Source: Acinetobacter sp. ANC 4173
Lineage (GTDB): Bacteria > Pseudomonadota > Gammaproteobacteria > Pseudomonadales > Moraxellaceae
Direction of reading: 5' to 3'
NCBI RefSeq assembly: GCF_004331255.1
Contig: NZ_SJOF01000011.1
Coordinates: 62,001-126,000 of the forward strand
DNA: 64,000 nt
Below are positions 32,845 through 42,405 of the stretch, one piece after another (position 1 is the stretch's first letter; the number at the start of each line of letters is the position of its first letter). Under the pieces are notes generated by a model that saw only the letters and a list, made by a program, of their open reading frames with translations, made no database searches and had not been told where the DNA came from. A program made the translations under genes and the position numbers.

Positions 32845-35490
32845 TTAGTCCTGATGTAACGGTAATCGTATGCGAATTAAGGTGCCTTGACCATCTGTTC
32901 CAGCAAAAGCTTCGATACTGCCTATATGAGCGCCAATAATTGCTTTGACAATCGCCAGTCCTAAACCTGTTCCCGTTTTACCGCGATCTCCACGCTGCAT
33001 GGTATAGAACATATCAAAGATTTGCTCGCGTTCATCTTGGGGAATGCCGATCCCCTGATCGATAATGTCAATTTGCAGAAATTTTCCTTCTTGTTGAATC
33101 TTCACTTTTATCGGAACATCATCTGGTGAAAATTTGGCGGCATTTTCTAAGACATTAAAAATGGCTTGTTCAATCAAAGCAGGATGAATATACAATTGAG
33201 GAAATTCTTTCGCCAAAGCAACTTCGATTTTTACCTCAGGCTGATAGCGTTTCAGTCGTTGCGTTGCCGAGCCAATCAGTTCATCCACACCAATCCAAGC
33301 ACGACTCAAAGTCAACCCTTGATGACCTAATCGAGTCATATCCAACAGGTTTTGAATATAACGATCCAGTCGTTCACCCTCAATATGAATGGTGTCTAAT
33401 AATTCATGCCGATCGCTTTCAGGCATCTGTTCGCCATAATATTTAAGCGTATCTGCTGAACCAATCATCGCGGCTAAGGGTGAGCGTAAGTCATGTGATA
33501 CCGAAGAAAGCAAGGCGGAACGGAGCTTTTCCGTTTCAGCCACCACACGAGAATTTTCTAACTGTAAAGAGAGCTGAACCCGAGCAACAGTTTGCGCAAT
33601 GTCTTCAATCATCAACTCAGTTAAACGTTGCAATTCAAAACTGATGCTTTGAGCATTTTGATGAAAACGAATTGCAATCACGCCATATTCTTTCACCAAA
33701 TTTAACGGAATAAACCACCATTCAGAATTGGTCAGCGTATTGGTAAAGCGTCCACAGGGTTTCGCATTCTTCTGCGTCCAATCTGCGGCAATCTGATCTT
33801 TTTCATTTAAAGCAGAGACATCGCCTAAAGACTGATTTTCAACTTTTAACCAGACCGTGGCATTTAATGAAGTTTCCAAATGTTGTTTGGCCACGGTCAA
33901 TACCTGTTCAATATCTACACAGGTCGATAGCTTGCGCTCTAATTCTTGTAATTGTAACGACACTGAATTTGCAGCACGCAAACTTAACACCTGAGCACGT
34001 AATTGATTGGCTAAGCGACCCACCAGTAAGGCTGAAATAATGAACGTGATAATGGTAATCACGCCACGTTCAGCACTGATCATAAAGGTAAAGCGAGGTT
34101 CGATAAAAAAGTAGTTATAGAGTAAAAAACAGATGAATACGCTGATAATTGTAATCAACATGCGGGCCCGTATCGCAACCAATAATACAGTCACAATAAA
34201 AATCAAGGCTAGGTCGCTATACCCAATAAAATGATCACTGATTGCCGCCACAATCAGTCCTAGCAATACAATGATGATACTTTCAAACACTTCACGTTGA
34301 GTAAATGCCAAGCTTTGTTCTCGCCAAGATGAATGAGCTGTAGCGTTCGAGCTGGTCTGATTATTTTGAGCTTTTAAAGGCTGAACAAAGGTGATTTCAA
34401 AAGGATGCTGTTTTTCTAACAGTTGATCGGCAATATGATCTGAAAATAAACGTTGCCATAGCGATTTTTGAGGACTTTTACCGAGTAAAATATTGGAAGC
34501 CCCATAATCATAGGCTGCCTGTAAAATGGTCGATGCAATATGATTGCTATAGAGTAAATAGGTATCTGCACCGAGCTTACGCGCTAGGTTAAAAGCCTTC
34601 GTCACTGCAAAGGCTTGGGTCGTTTCAACCTTACTTTTTTGAATCGAAATGACGCTCCACGTTGCATTGCGCCTTTCCGCAATCCGATGCGCACGGCGCA
34701 CCAAATCTTCTGAAAACTCAGAACCATCTATCGCCAACATCACATGATTTTGAATCGGGATAATCTGTCCTTGTGCAACAAATTTTTCTCGATAATCAAT
34801 ATCGACCTGCCCTGCAACAGTTTGAATTGCCAGATCACGTAACGCTGTCAAATTTGCAGCTTTAAAAAAACCTTGTAATGCATGGGGTGCAACATCGGCG
34901 AAATAAATCTTGCCATGATTCATGCGTTCTAATAACTCAGGTACAGGCAAATCAACTAGACGGATGTCTTTCAAGCGTTTTAATAACGCATCGGGAACTG
35001 TTTCAGTTACCCGAATCCCTGTAATTTGATAGACCACATCATTCAGGCTTTCCAAATGCTGGATATTTAAGGTGCTATAAACATCAATGCCTGTATCCAG
35101 TAATTCATTGACATCTTGCCAACGATATTCATGCCGACTCTTTGGCACATTGCGATGTGCGAGTTCATCCACCAACACAATTTCAGGCTTTAATTTGAGG
35201 ATTTGATCAAGATCCATCTCTTCTAACATTCGCCCTTGATATTCCACAGACTTTCTTGGAATAACATTGAGCCCTTGAATCAAAGCTTCGGTGTCAGATC
35301 GACCGTGAGTTTCCACCACACCGACCACCACATGCTGCCCTTGCTGCATCAGTTCATGCGCTCGGATCAACATGGCATAGGTTTTCCCGACTCCAGGTGC
35401 TGCACCCAAGAAAATGGTCAAACGTCCAGATTGTTCACGCTGACTATGTGCCAACCATGCATCTGCTTTGTTATTACGGTCGATCTGCAT
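32845..35490 (-). CDS. kdpD: Sensor histidine kinase KdpD
   Basis: Membrane sensor kinase for K+ limitation and turgor, 881 residues. The N-terminal KdpD domain has Walker A GAAPGVGKT at ~29-37, then VETHGR and VDELAHRNVPKSRHEYRWQDV. A USP-like domain follows at ~245-365. Four transmembrane helices (DUF4118) are at ~395-490, a GAF-like region comes next, then HisKA with the phospho-His in VSHDLRSPLAAMIGS, and an HATPase domain with ENAAKFSP (N box), DIIDQGIGIP and GKTGTGLGLAIVKA. All domains of full-length KdpD are present. Between kdpC and kdpE in one operon. Confidence 0.96.
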   Translation of the reverse strand: MQIDRNNKADAWLAHSQREQSGRLTIFLGAAPGVGKTYAMLIRAHELMQQGQHVVVGVVETHGRSDTEALIQGLNVIPRKSVEYQGRMLEEMDLDQILKLKPEIVLVDELAHRNVPKSRHEYRWQDVNELLDTGIDVYSTLNIQHLESLNDVVYQITGIRVTETVPDALLKRLKDIRLVDLPVPELLERMNHGKIYFADVAPHALQGFFKAANLTALRDLAIQTVAGQVDIDYREKFVAQGQIIPIQNHVMLAIDGSEFSEDLVRRAHRIAERRNATWSVISIQKSKVETTQAFAVTKAFNLARKLGADTYLLYSNHIASTILQAAYDYGASNILLGKSPQKSLWQRLFSDHIADQLLEKQHPFEITFVQPLKAQNNQTSSNATAHSSWREQSLAFTQREVFESIIIVLLGLIVAAISDHFIGYSDLALIFIVTVLLVAIRARMLITIISVFICFLLYNYFFIEPRFTFMISAERGVITIITFIISALLVGRLANQLRAQVLSLRAANSVSLQLQELERKLSTCVDIEQVLTVAKQHLETSLNATVWLKVENQSLGDVSALNEKDQIAADWTQKNAKPCGRFTNTLTNSEWWFIPLNLVKEYGVIAIRFHQNAQSISFELQRLTELMIEDIAQTVARVQLSLQLENSRVVAETEKLRSALLSSVSHDLRSPLAAMIGSADTLKYYGEQMPESDRHELLDTIHIEGERLDRYIQNLLDMTRLGHQGLTLSRAWIGVDELIGSATQRLKRYQPEVKIEVALAKEFPQLYIHPALIEQAIFNVLENAAKFSPDDVPIKVKIQQEGKFLQIDIIDQGIGIPQDEREQIFDMFYTMQRGDRGKTGTGLGLAIVKAIIGAHIGSIEAFAGTDGQGTLIRIRLPLHQD

Positions 35491-35502
35491 AATTACGCTC
35501 TA

Positions 35503-36138
35503 TCAACGTGTGGTCGATGACAATTGATCTAAAGCTAAATTTAGCTGTAGCACATTCACTCGCACTTGCCCATATACGCCGAATTGTGCAGGCTGAATCT
35601 GTTGTTGTACTAAATCTCGCAATTGTTGCTCTGCTAAATGACGTTGTTGTGCCACACGTTTCACCTGTAATAAAGCACTTTCAGGTGAAATATCTGGGTC
35701 AATCCCGCTTCCTGAAGCCGTCACCATCTCATTTGGCACTTCTTGCTCAGTAATATGATTATTCTGGGCAAATTGCACTGTTCGCTCTTTAATTTGTATT
35801 TGTAAATCAGGATTAGAGATTGCCAAATTACTGCCTGCCATGCCATCTATATTGTAACTTACCGCACTCGGTCGTCCATGGAAATATTGTTCACTAACAA
35901 AGTTTTGCCCCACCAAACTCGAACCCACAATCTTTCCATTCAGCTCAATCAAACTACCATTCGCCTGCTTTGGAAAGAGCAATTGAGCAATAGAAACACT
36001 AGCCGTAGAATACAGCACCCCTGCAATTAAGAAACCCACGGCTATCAGACCAAGACTTGGGCGTAGAACTGAATGTCCTTGACCCGATAATGCCAAGTCC
36101 TGTTGATTCAATTGCTCATGATTCAATAAAGTATTCAT
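35503..36138 (-). CDS. kdpC: Potassium-transporting ATPase KdpC subunit
   Basis: Small 211-residue subunit of the KdpFABC high-affinity K+ pump, with one N-terminal membrane helix (LIAVGFLIAGVLYSTASVSIAQLLF, ~30-55) and a periplasmic domain. Diagnostic motifs are QANGSLIELNGKIVGSSLVGQNF, YFHGRPSAVSYN and VTASGSGIDPDISPESALLQVKRVAQ. A hydrophilic ~25-residue N-terminal extension precedes the helix, slightly longer than in E. coli. It stabilises the A and B subunits. The gene lies nine bases after kdpB. Confidence 0.96.
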   Translation of the reverse strand: MNTLLNHEQLNQQDLALSGQGHSVLRPSLGLIAVGFLIAGVLYSTASVSIAQLLFPKQANGSLIELNGKIVGSSLVGQNFVSEQYFHGRPSAVSYNIDGMAGSNLAISNPDLQIQIKERTVQFAQNNHITEQEVPNEMVTASGSGIDPDISPESALLQVKRVAQQRHLAEQQLRDLVQQQIQPAQFGVYGQVRVNVLQLNLALDQLSSTTR

Positions 36139-36147
36139 CTCTCACTC

Positions 36148-38160
36148 CTAAATCCACAAGGACACAACAAAGTCAATTAACTTGATCGCGATAAACGGAA
36201 AGATCACCCCACCTACACCATAAATCAGCATATTACGGCGTAACAATTGCAAAGCACTGGCGGGTTTGAATTGCACTCCTTTTAAAGCCAATGGGATCAA
36301 CATCGGAATAATCAGTGCATTAAAAATCAATGCTGAAATTACTGCACTGCTTGGACTACTAAGTTGCAGAATATTCAAAACCCCAAGTTGTGGAATCGCC
36401 ACGGTAAACAATGCAGGTAAAATCACAAAATACTTAGATACGTCATTTGCCAAAGAAAAAGTGGTTAATGCTCCACGAGTAATCAATTGCTGCTTGCCAA
36501 TTTCCACCACATCTAGCAATTTGGTTGGATCAGAATCCAAATCCACCATATTGCCAGCTTCTTTGGCAGCTTGAGTGCCCGAATTCATGGCTAAACCAAT
36601 ATCTGCCTGTGCCAAGGCTGGTGCATCGTTGGTACCATCACCGACCATTGCGACTAATTTTCCTGCTGCTTGCTCGTTACGAATACAAGCCAATTTATCC
36701 TCAGGTCTCGCTTCTGCAATATAGTCATCCACCCCTGCCTCAGCCGCAATCGCAGCCGCAGTCAATGGATTATCTCCCGTGACCATAATGGTTTTGATGC
36801 CCATCTCGCGTAGTAGCGCAAAGCGTTCTTTAATACCCTGCTTGATCACATCTGATAGCTCAATCACCCCTAAAATACTGTGATTCGAAGCCACCACCAA
36901 TGGTGTCGCACCTTTAGAAGCCACTTGCTCTACACGAGTTTTAAGCTCTAAGTTGTCTTGAATATTTTGATGGGTAAAATTAAGAATGGCATCGACAGCA
37001 CCTTTACGAATCGTTTGTCCAGTTGCTAGATTTACTCCTGAAAGACGAGTTGAGGCACTAAATTGGATGAACTCAGCATCTTTCGGCTCTTGGATACTTT
37101 CACCTAATTCTTTCCCAAGGCTGATGACCGACTTCCCTTCAGGCGTTGGATCGGCAAAAGAGGTCAGCATCGCTGCTTGGCGTAACTCACTTGGTGTCAC
37201 ACCTGCCAATGGATAAAAAGCGGTGGCTTGGCGATCTCCATAGGTGATCGTGCCTGTTTTATCCAATAACAACACATCAATATCACCCGCAACCTCAACG
37301 GCTTTACCTGATTTGGCTAAGACATTGGCTTTTAAAGCACGGTTCATCCCTGCAATCCCAATCGCAGGCAGTAAGCCGCCAATCGTGGTTGGAATCAAAC
37401 AGACCAACAGTGCAATCAGCAAGACGATGCTGATTTTAATCCCAACCATTGAACCAATAAAAGGTAAGGTTGCCACCACCACAATAAAAGTAATGGTCAT
37501 GATATTCAGTAAGATACTCAGTGCGATCTCATTCGGTGTTTTTTGACGGTTGGCACCTTCCACCAAGGCAATCATGCGGTCTAGGAAACTATGACCAGCT
37601 TCATTACTCACGCGAATAATAATTTCATCGGACAAGACCTTAGTTCCACCAATCACACCTGAACGGTCGGTATTGGCTTCACGCAGTACGGGCGCAGACT
37701 CACCTGTGACAGCCGATTCATTGATGGTCGCAAAACCCTGAATAATCTCACCATCCGCAGGAACAATTTCACCTGCTTTGACAACGACAAGATCATCTTT
37801 TTTGAGTAGGTTTGCAGAAATCACTGTCGGGATGGCATTTAAATCAAGAATACGATTTGCAGTTAAATTTTCACGCGCCTGACGTAAAGATGCAGCTTGT
37901 CCCCGACCTTTGGCTTCTGCGACCGCCTCGGCATAATTGGCAAATAAGACCGTGACCAATAAAATCAAGCTTAGGGCTAAACCAAAACCTAAACTGGCAT
38001 TTCCCATCAAAGTGGCAACAAGGGTTAAAACTGTTCCCACCCACACACATGCCATCACTGGATTTTTAAACGCGTGTTGAGGCAGCAATTTATGGAAAGT
38101 TTGCTGAATAATTTCTTTATTCAAAATATCCATCTGTGGTGTCGCATTTGAATGTTTCAT
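36148..38160 (-). CDS. kdpB: Potassium-transporting ATPase KdpB subunit (P-type ATPase)
   Basis: Catalytic P-type ATPase subunit of the Kdp pump, 670 residues. The phosphorylated aspartate is in LLLDKTGTITYG (near residue 300). The actuator motif is AVTGESAPVLRE with TGES near residue 152; the nucleotide-binding and hinge segments are MVTGDNPLTAAAIA and MVGDGTNDAPALAQADIGLAMNSGTQAAKEAGNMVDLDSDP, all intact. About seven hydrophobic helices. It pairs with KdpA for K+ translocation. ATG at 38160, 16 bases after kdpA. Confidence 0.97.
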   Translation of the reverse strand: MKHSNATPQMDILNKEIIQQTFHKLLPQHAFKNPVMACVWVGTVLTLVATLMGNASLGFGLALSLILLVTVLFANYAEAVAEAKGRGQAASLRQARENLTANRILDLNAIPTVISANLLKKDDLVVVKAGEIVPADGEIIQGFATINESAVTGESAPVLREANTDRSGVIGGTKVLSDEIIIRVSNEAGHSFLDRMIALVEGANRQKTPNEIALSILLNIMTITFIVVVATLPFIGSMVGIKISIVLLIALLVCLIPTTIGGLLPAIGIAGMNRALKANVLAKSGKAVEVAGDIDVLLLDKTGTITYGDRQATAFYPLAGVTPSELRQAAMLTSFADPTPEGKSVISLGKELGESIQEPKDAEFIQFSASTRLSGVNLATGQTIRKGAVDAILNFTHQNIQDNLELKTRVEQVASKGATPLVVASNHSILGVIELSDVIKQGIKERFALLREMGIKTIMVTGDNPLTAAAIAAEAGVDDYIAEARPEDKLACIRNEQAAGKLVAMVGDGTNDAPALAQADIGLAMNSGTQAAKEAGNMVDLDSDPTKLLDVVEIGKQQLITRGALTTFSLANDVSKYFVILPALFTVAIPQLGVLNILQLSSPSSAVISALIFNALIIPMLIPLALKGVQFKPASALQLLRRNMLIYGVGGVIFPFIAIKLIDFVVSLWI

Positions 38161-38176
38161 TGTGCTTGCTCCACGC

Positions 38177-39886
38177 TTAAACTTTTATCGACAAATAGTC
38201 AGCAATTGGCCCAATCACCAACACCGGCATGAATTGCAACAAGGTCAGAATCAACACGATCCCGATTAAAGTCAGGGCAAAGGTTGGAGATTCGATCTGT
38301 AAAGAACCTTTGCTTTCGACTGCTTGCGGTTTGGTTGCTAAACTCACAGCAATTAAGACTGGAATGATCAACACGCTATAACGCCCTGCCAATAGCGCCA
38401 CACTGGCACTTAGGTTCCACCAAAGCGTGCTATCACCTAAACCTTCAAAGCCCGAACCATTATTGGCATAGGCAGAGACATACTCATAAAACACTTGGCT
38501 AATGCCGTGAAATGCAGGATTTGAAGTCCCTGTCATGGATGGAAAGGCAATCGCGATGGCTGTCAAGCCAAGAATCACTACAGGCTGTAATAGAATCACT
38601 AGCGCTAATAACTTAATTTCAGTGACTTCAATTTTTCGGCCAAATAATTCTGGGGTACGTCCTGTCATCAAGCCTGCGATAAATACCGCCAGAAACAGGT
38701 AAATAAAGAACTGTAATAGCCCACAACCAATCCCGCCCCAAATGGCATTGATCAGCATATTGCACAGTTCAACCAATCCAGTGAGTGGTGAAGCCGAATC
38801 ATGCATCATATTGACTGAGCCGTTATTGACTTGTGTAGTCAAGCTTCCCCACAGTGCGGATGCCTCAGCACCAAAACGGGTTTCCTTGCCTTCCATCCAT
38901 GCCGTATTTGGAATTAATGAGGAGTTTTCTGTCCACAGGGTGAATAGTGTTGAAGACAGAGACATCAACAACATGCTGCCAAAAATCATCCACATTAGTT
39001 TTTTGCGTTGAATAAAACGCCCAACCATAAACACCGCAGAGAGTGGAATCAGTAAAATCGCAATCATCTCAATCACATTGGACAATGGGGTTGGATTTTC
39101 TAAAGGCACACTACTGTTTGGGCCATACCAACCGCCACCGTTACTACCCAGTTGTTTAATGGCCACCATCGGTGCAACGGGACCCAATGGAATATATTGA
39201 GTTTTAACTTCTGTGCTTTGCTCTAAAACTTGCGCGGTTGGACCCGCTGATAAAGTTGCAGGCACACCTTGAAAGGTCAAAAGCAAAGAAAAAATAAATC
39301 CTAGAGGAATGAAGAATCGAAATAAGGGACGGATAATGTCCATCCAATAATTGCCCAGATTAATACGATTCCATTTGTTTTGCTCTGAGTCTTCTGCTTG
39401 AGCGGATTGTAAAAATAATGCTCTTAACATCGCGACCAATAAGGCAAGTCCCATAATTGGCGACAAATATTGCAATCCTACAATCACCGTTATTTGTGAT
39501 AGATAAGACAGTTGTGCCTGCCCCGAATAATGCTGTTGGTTGGTATTGGTCAGGAAGGAAATAGTGGTATGTAAAGCCAAGTCCCAATTCATATTGGGAA
39601 TATGATCAGGATTTAATGGTAGCCATGCCTGTGTCATTAAAATAGTGACACTCACCCCCAGCAATAAAATATTGCTCAGAACAAAAGCACCCAAATATTG
39701 TCGCCAGTTCATCCCACTGCGCTTAACACCCAGCACAGCATAAATCGGCTGCTCAATCCATTTAAAAAAATGGTCACTTTTCATTGGCTTGGCTTGCATT
39801 ACATCAGCGAGATAAGCACCAAGCGGATAAGCCAACAACAATGAAAAGACAAATACAGTAATAAATTCCCACATAGCAAATGCCAT
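38177..39886 (-). CDS. kdpA: Potassium-transporting ATPase KdpA subunit
   Basis: K+-selective channel-like subunit of the Kdp pump, 569 residues and about ten helices, related to the SKT family. Filter regions seen are TNTNQQHYSGQAQLSYLSQ, LGSNGGGWYGPNSSVPLENPTP, TRFGAEASALWGSLTTQVNNGSVN and YEYVSAYANNGSGFEGLG, each with the conserved glycine turn. First gene of the operon. I do not see a convincing KdpF peptide in the 100 bases upstream. ATG 39886; a second ATG at 39874 is possible. Three GCGTAAATT direct repeats lie just upstream. Confidence 0.96.
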   Translation of the reverse strand: MAFAMWEFITVFVFSLLLAYPLGAYLADVMQAKPMKSDHFFKWIEQPIYAVLGVKRSGMNWRQYLGAFVLSNILLLGVSVTILMTQAWLPLNPDHIPNMNWDLALHTTISFLTNTNQQHYSGQAQLSYLSQITVIVGLQYLSPIMGLALLVAMLRALFLQSAQAEDSEQNKWNRINLGNYWMDIIRPLFRFFIPLGFIFSLLLTFQGVPATLSAGPTAQVLEQSTEVKTQYIPLGPVAPMVAIKQLGSNGGGWYGPNSSVPLENPTPLSNVIEMIAILLIPLSAVFMVGRFIQRKKLMWMIFGSMLLMSLSSTLFTLWTENSSLIPNTAWMEGKETRFGAEASALWGSLTTQVNNGSVNMMHDSASPLTGLVELCNMLINAIWGGIGCGLLQFFIYLFLAVFIAGLMTGRTPELFGRKIEVTEIKLLALVILLQPVVILGLTAIAIAFPSMTGTSNPAFHGISQVFYEYVSAYANNGSGFEGLGDSTLWWNLSASVALLAGRYSVLIIPVLIAVSLATKPQAVESKGSLQIESPTFALTLIGIVLILTLLQFMPVLVIGPIADYLSIKV

Positions 39887-40263
39887 TTAAAATAGGTCAT
39901 CATTAGTATGGAAATTGAGGGCGTAAATTCTCTATATTGAAAAAAGTCAGATGCGTAAATTTCGCGTAAATTTTTAAATGATTCATATCAAAAATAAAAA
40001 ATTGACTTAATAAAAGACAACCTAAAATCTTCATTAGCCTACATAGATAAAACTTAAATTTGGCATAAGCCAGCATGTCCTATTCGGTTGTAAATGCGTA
40101 CTAATTTTCTTTGAATATAAATTGCCCTTTATCCCTCAATAGCAAAACAAAACATCCGCCTTTAGATTTGAAAATCTAATGGCTAAAACAGAGTCATTAA
40201 ATTGCTGTGAAATCATTTACATGTTAAAAATAAAAGACTTTATAATTTTATATATGAATCCCA
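39887..40263. promoter_or_regulatory. kdpA promoter region with three direct repeats GCGTAAATT
   Basis: Divergent region between kdpA and the metallo-beta-lactamase-fold gene. GCGTAAATT occurs three times in the same direction at 39921-39929, 39953-39961 and 39964-39972. Spacings of 32 and 11 bases are about three and one helical turns, as expected for an OmpR-family dimer such as KdpE. The repeats lie 35-86 bases upstream of kdpA. The rest (39973-40263) is AT-rich with nothing further recognised. Confidence 0.6.
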
Positions 40264-41232
40264 ATGAATAAATATATTGCTGCGACTTTCATCTGCGCGA
40301 GTTTGATTAACCATGCTGCATTTGCCACTTCTCCCCCCGCCCCCATTCAACAGCAAAAACAAATCGCAGGCTATTACCAATATCAAGCGGGTGATGTGCA
40401 AATCACAGCCCTACTCGATGGCACCAATTTCATGTCACCGAAGTTATTTCAAAATCTTCCAGAAAAAGAAGTGCATGCCATTTTAAAGAAATACTATGCC
40501 GACCAAGCTAAAGGCATACAAACCTCGATCAATGCCTTTTTAGTCAATACAGGTAATTCACTGGTTTTAGTGGATAGCGGAGCTGCGAGCTGTTTTGGTT
40601 CACATTTAGGTTCAGTCGTAAACAACTTAAAGGCTTCTGGCTATAAACCAGAACAAGTTGATACGATTCTACTTACGCATTTACACCCAGACCATGTTTG
40701 TGGGATCAGCAAAAATGGTGTTGCCAACTTCCCCAATGCCACAGTTTACGTATCAAATGATGAAACCAACTATTGGCTCAACCCGAAACAAGTCGACAAA
40801 ATTCCTAAAGATAAACAAGCTGGCTATGTCGGCACTGTGGAAAAAATTAAGCAAGCCATAGCCCCTTATCAAGCCAAACAACGCTTCAAAACCTACACAT
40901 TGGGCGATGAGATTCAGGGCTTTAAAGTGATTAATACCGCGGGGCATACACCGGGGCATTTTAGCTATGCGCTGAAAACGAAAGATGAAACGGTGGTGTT
41001 TATTGGCGATATTGTGCACTCGCATACGGTGCAATTCGATAAACCTGAAACCGCTATTGAATACGATATTGATCCTAAACAGGCCGTTGCGACCCGCTTA
41101 AAACAATTTGCTGGGTATGCAAAAGATGGACAAACCATTGCAGCACCACATTTACCATTCCCAGGAATTGGACACATCTATTCAGCAGATGGAAAAAGTT
41201 ATCAGTGGATTCCTGTGCATTTTAAGGATTAA
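40264..41232 (+). CDS. Secreted metallo-beta-lactamase-fold hydrolase
   Basis: Probable periplasmic zinc hydrolase of 322 residues. The first ~21 residues (MNKYIAATFICASLINHAAFA) are a signal peptide. The MBL core has the metal motif LLTHLHPDHVCGI (HxHxDH, near residues 139-144), a following His in INTAGHTPGHFSY, the bridging Asp in VFIGDIVHSH and a late His in IAAPHLPFPG. The arrangement is close to the lactonase and alkylsulfatase-independent MBL group often called quorum-quenching-like, but no specific substrate can be assigned. Single gene, divergent from kdpA, convergent with the DUF799 gene. Confidence 0.82.
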   Translation: MNKYIAATFICASLINHAAFATSPPAPIQQQKQIAGYYQYQAGDVQITALLDGTNFMSPKLFQNLPEKEVHAILKKYYADQAKGIQTSINAFLVNTGNSLVLVDSGAASCFGSHLGSVVNNLKASGYKPEQVDTILLTHLHPDHVCGISKNGVANFPNATVYVSNDETNYWLNPKQVDKIPKDKQAGYVGTVEKIKQAIAPYQAKQRFKTYTLGDEIQGFKVINTAGHTPGHFSYALKTKDETVVFIGDIVHSHTVQFDKPETAIEYDIDPKQAVATRLKQFAGYAKDGQTIAAPHLPFPGIGHIYSADGKSYQWIPVHFKD

Positions 41233-41310
41233 TTTATAAGAAAATTACCTTTTCTTTTGGCTGAAGTTAAAAGTCACTTCAACCCAAACATAAGTTTGTT
41301 AAATCATAAA

Positions 41311-41338
41311 AATCCCCTCATGTGAGGGGATTATTTTT
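41311..41338. terminator. Bidirectional terminator after the MBL and DUF799 genes
   Basis: AATCCCCTCA (41311-41320) and TGAGGGGATT (41323-41332) form a 10-bp perfect stem with A and T runs on each side, between convergent genes. Confidence 0.85.
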
Positions 41339-42018
41339 TACTGCTGTGGACTCATCGAATTTTGTACGAAATTCGGAGAACGCGGTCCATATAATAAACC
41401 TTTCTGCTGTACCAACTGCGGAGCATATAACTGCGTACTTACACTGTTAGAAAGCACATAAGCCTTGTCCGATAAGTGATTTGAAATTTGGTCAATCAAA
41501 GCACCCACTAACATTCCGACCAAACCCGCGTTGCTATTATTATTGGCTTGTTGGATCTTCTCCTGACCTTCCCATAATAATGCTCCGGTTTTTAAATCCA
41601 CCAATTTTGCCTCGACCGCGACGGTCGAAACGGATTGAATCACCTGATACTTAGAACCATATTCTTTGACTTTGATATAAAGTGCAGCATCCGCTCCAAA
41701 GATTTCATTAAGTTTCTGAATTGGAATTTGCTGCGCATCATAACCATTGGTTACCCCATTTTCTTTAAATAGCGTATCCACCACAGAAATGGGAAACACG
41801 TAATAACCGGCTTCTGCCACAGGTAAAGTGACGGTAGACCAATATCCATAGGTTGCCCGTGTATCGGGTGACTCATTTACAGGCGGCAATACCAAAATAG
41901 ATTTTGGCATATTGGCATGATATACAGATAAGTCACGTTTACTTTTGGGTGCGGTAATACACCCCGTAAGCAAGGTCGCTGCAAGCCCAAGAACGCATAG
42001 TTTTTTTAAATTTTTCAC
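41338..42018 (-). CDS. DUF799 (GNA1162-type) lipoprotein
   Basis: Outer-membrane-associated lipoprotein of 226 residues. Lipobox LLTGC at the N-terminus (MKNLKKLCVLGLAATLLTGC). The body contains SILVLPPVNESPDTRATYGYWSTVTLPVAEAGYYVFPISVVDTLFKENG and ADAALYIKVKEYGSKYQVIQS, matching the DUF799/GNA1162 family. The family typically occurs with a CsgG/HfaB protein and a DUF4810 protein, as here, and is thought to form a secretion-like lipoprotein assembly. GTG start overlaps the upstream stop (GTGA), so translation is coupled. Last gene of the trio. Confidence 0.87.
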   Translation of the reverse strand: MKNLKKLCVLGLAATLLTGCITAPKSKRDLSVYHANMPKSILVLPPVNESPDTRATYGYWSTVTLPVAEAGYYVFPISVVDTLFKENGVTNGYDAQQIPIQKLNEIFGADAALYIKVKEYGSKYQVIQSVSTVAVEAKLVDLKTGALLWEGQEKIQQANNNSNAGLVGMLVGALIDQISNHLSDKAYVLSNSVSTQLYAPQLVQQKGLLYGPRSPNFVQNSMSPQQ

Positions 42019-42392
42019 TTTACACTCACTGCGGCAGACTGGGCTGTCATTTTTTTCAAAAAACGATCCATTAATACTGCCGACTCTGGGTAGGTTTGAC
42101 GTTCAAGCTCAAAATACTGAACGGCACGTGGCCCATTATTAATATTTAGGTTCAATAAACCCAAATGCGCATACAAGCCAGGAGGCACTGCTGCATTTTT
42201 GGCTTTGGCTTTTTCAATATCTTTTTCGAGTTTGCCAATCTGTTCTTGTGGAGAAGTCTTTTCTGGCAGACTCAACATCAAATAAGTTTGCTGCGGGTAT
42301 TCGCCCCAGCTATAAAGTGATTTTGGCGCTGAAACACAGCCCACCAAAGTCATGGTGCAGATTGCACCTAAAACTAATACGATTTTTTTCAT
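42015..42392 (-). CDS. DUF4810 lipoprotein
   Basis: Lipoprotein of 125 residues, middle gene of the trio. Signal and lipobox are MKKIVLVLGAICTMTLVGC; the mature part begins VSAPKSLYSWGEYPQQTYLML and includes a helix-rich segment SPQEQIGKLEKDIEKAKAKNAAVPPGLYAHLG followed by GPRAVQYFELERQTYPESAVLMDRFL, a TPR-like pattern. I choose ATG 42392, since the longer reading adds 24 residues in front of the signal peptide and overlaps the CsgG-like gene. It starts 13 bases after that gene and overlaps the DUF799 gene. Role within the complex unknown. Confidence 0.86.
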   Translation of the reverse strand: MKKIVLVLGAICTMTLVGCVSAPKSLYSWGEYPQQTYLMLSLPEKTSPQEQIGKLEKDIEKAKAKNAAVPPGLYAHLGLLNLNINNGPRAVQYFELERQTYPESAVLMDRFLKKMTAQSAAVSVK

Positions 42393-42405
42393 TGATTCAA
42401 ACCAA

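Noticed and set aside
39887..39990. Possible kdpF upstream of kdpA
   Set aside because: The only overlapping short frame (MMTYFKWHLL...) does not resemble the single-helix KdpF peptide and overlaps kdpA out of frame.
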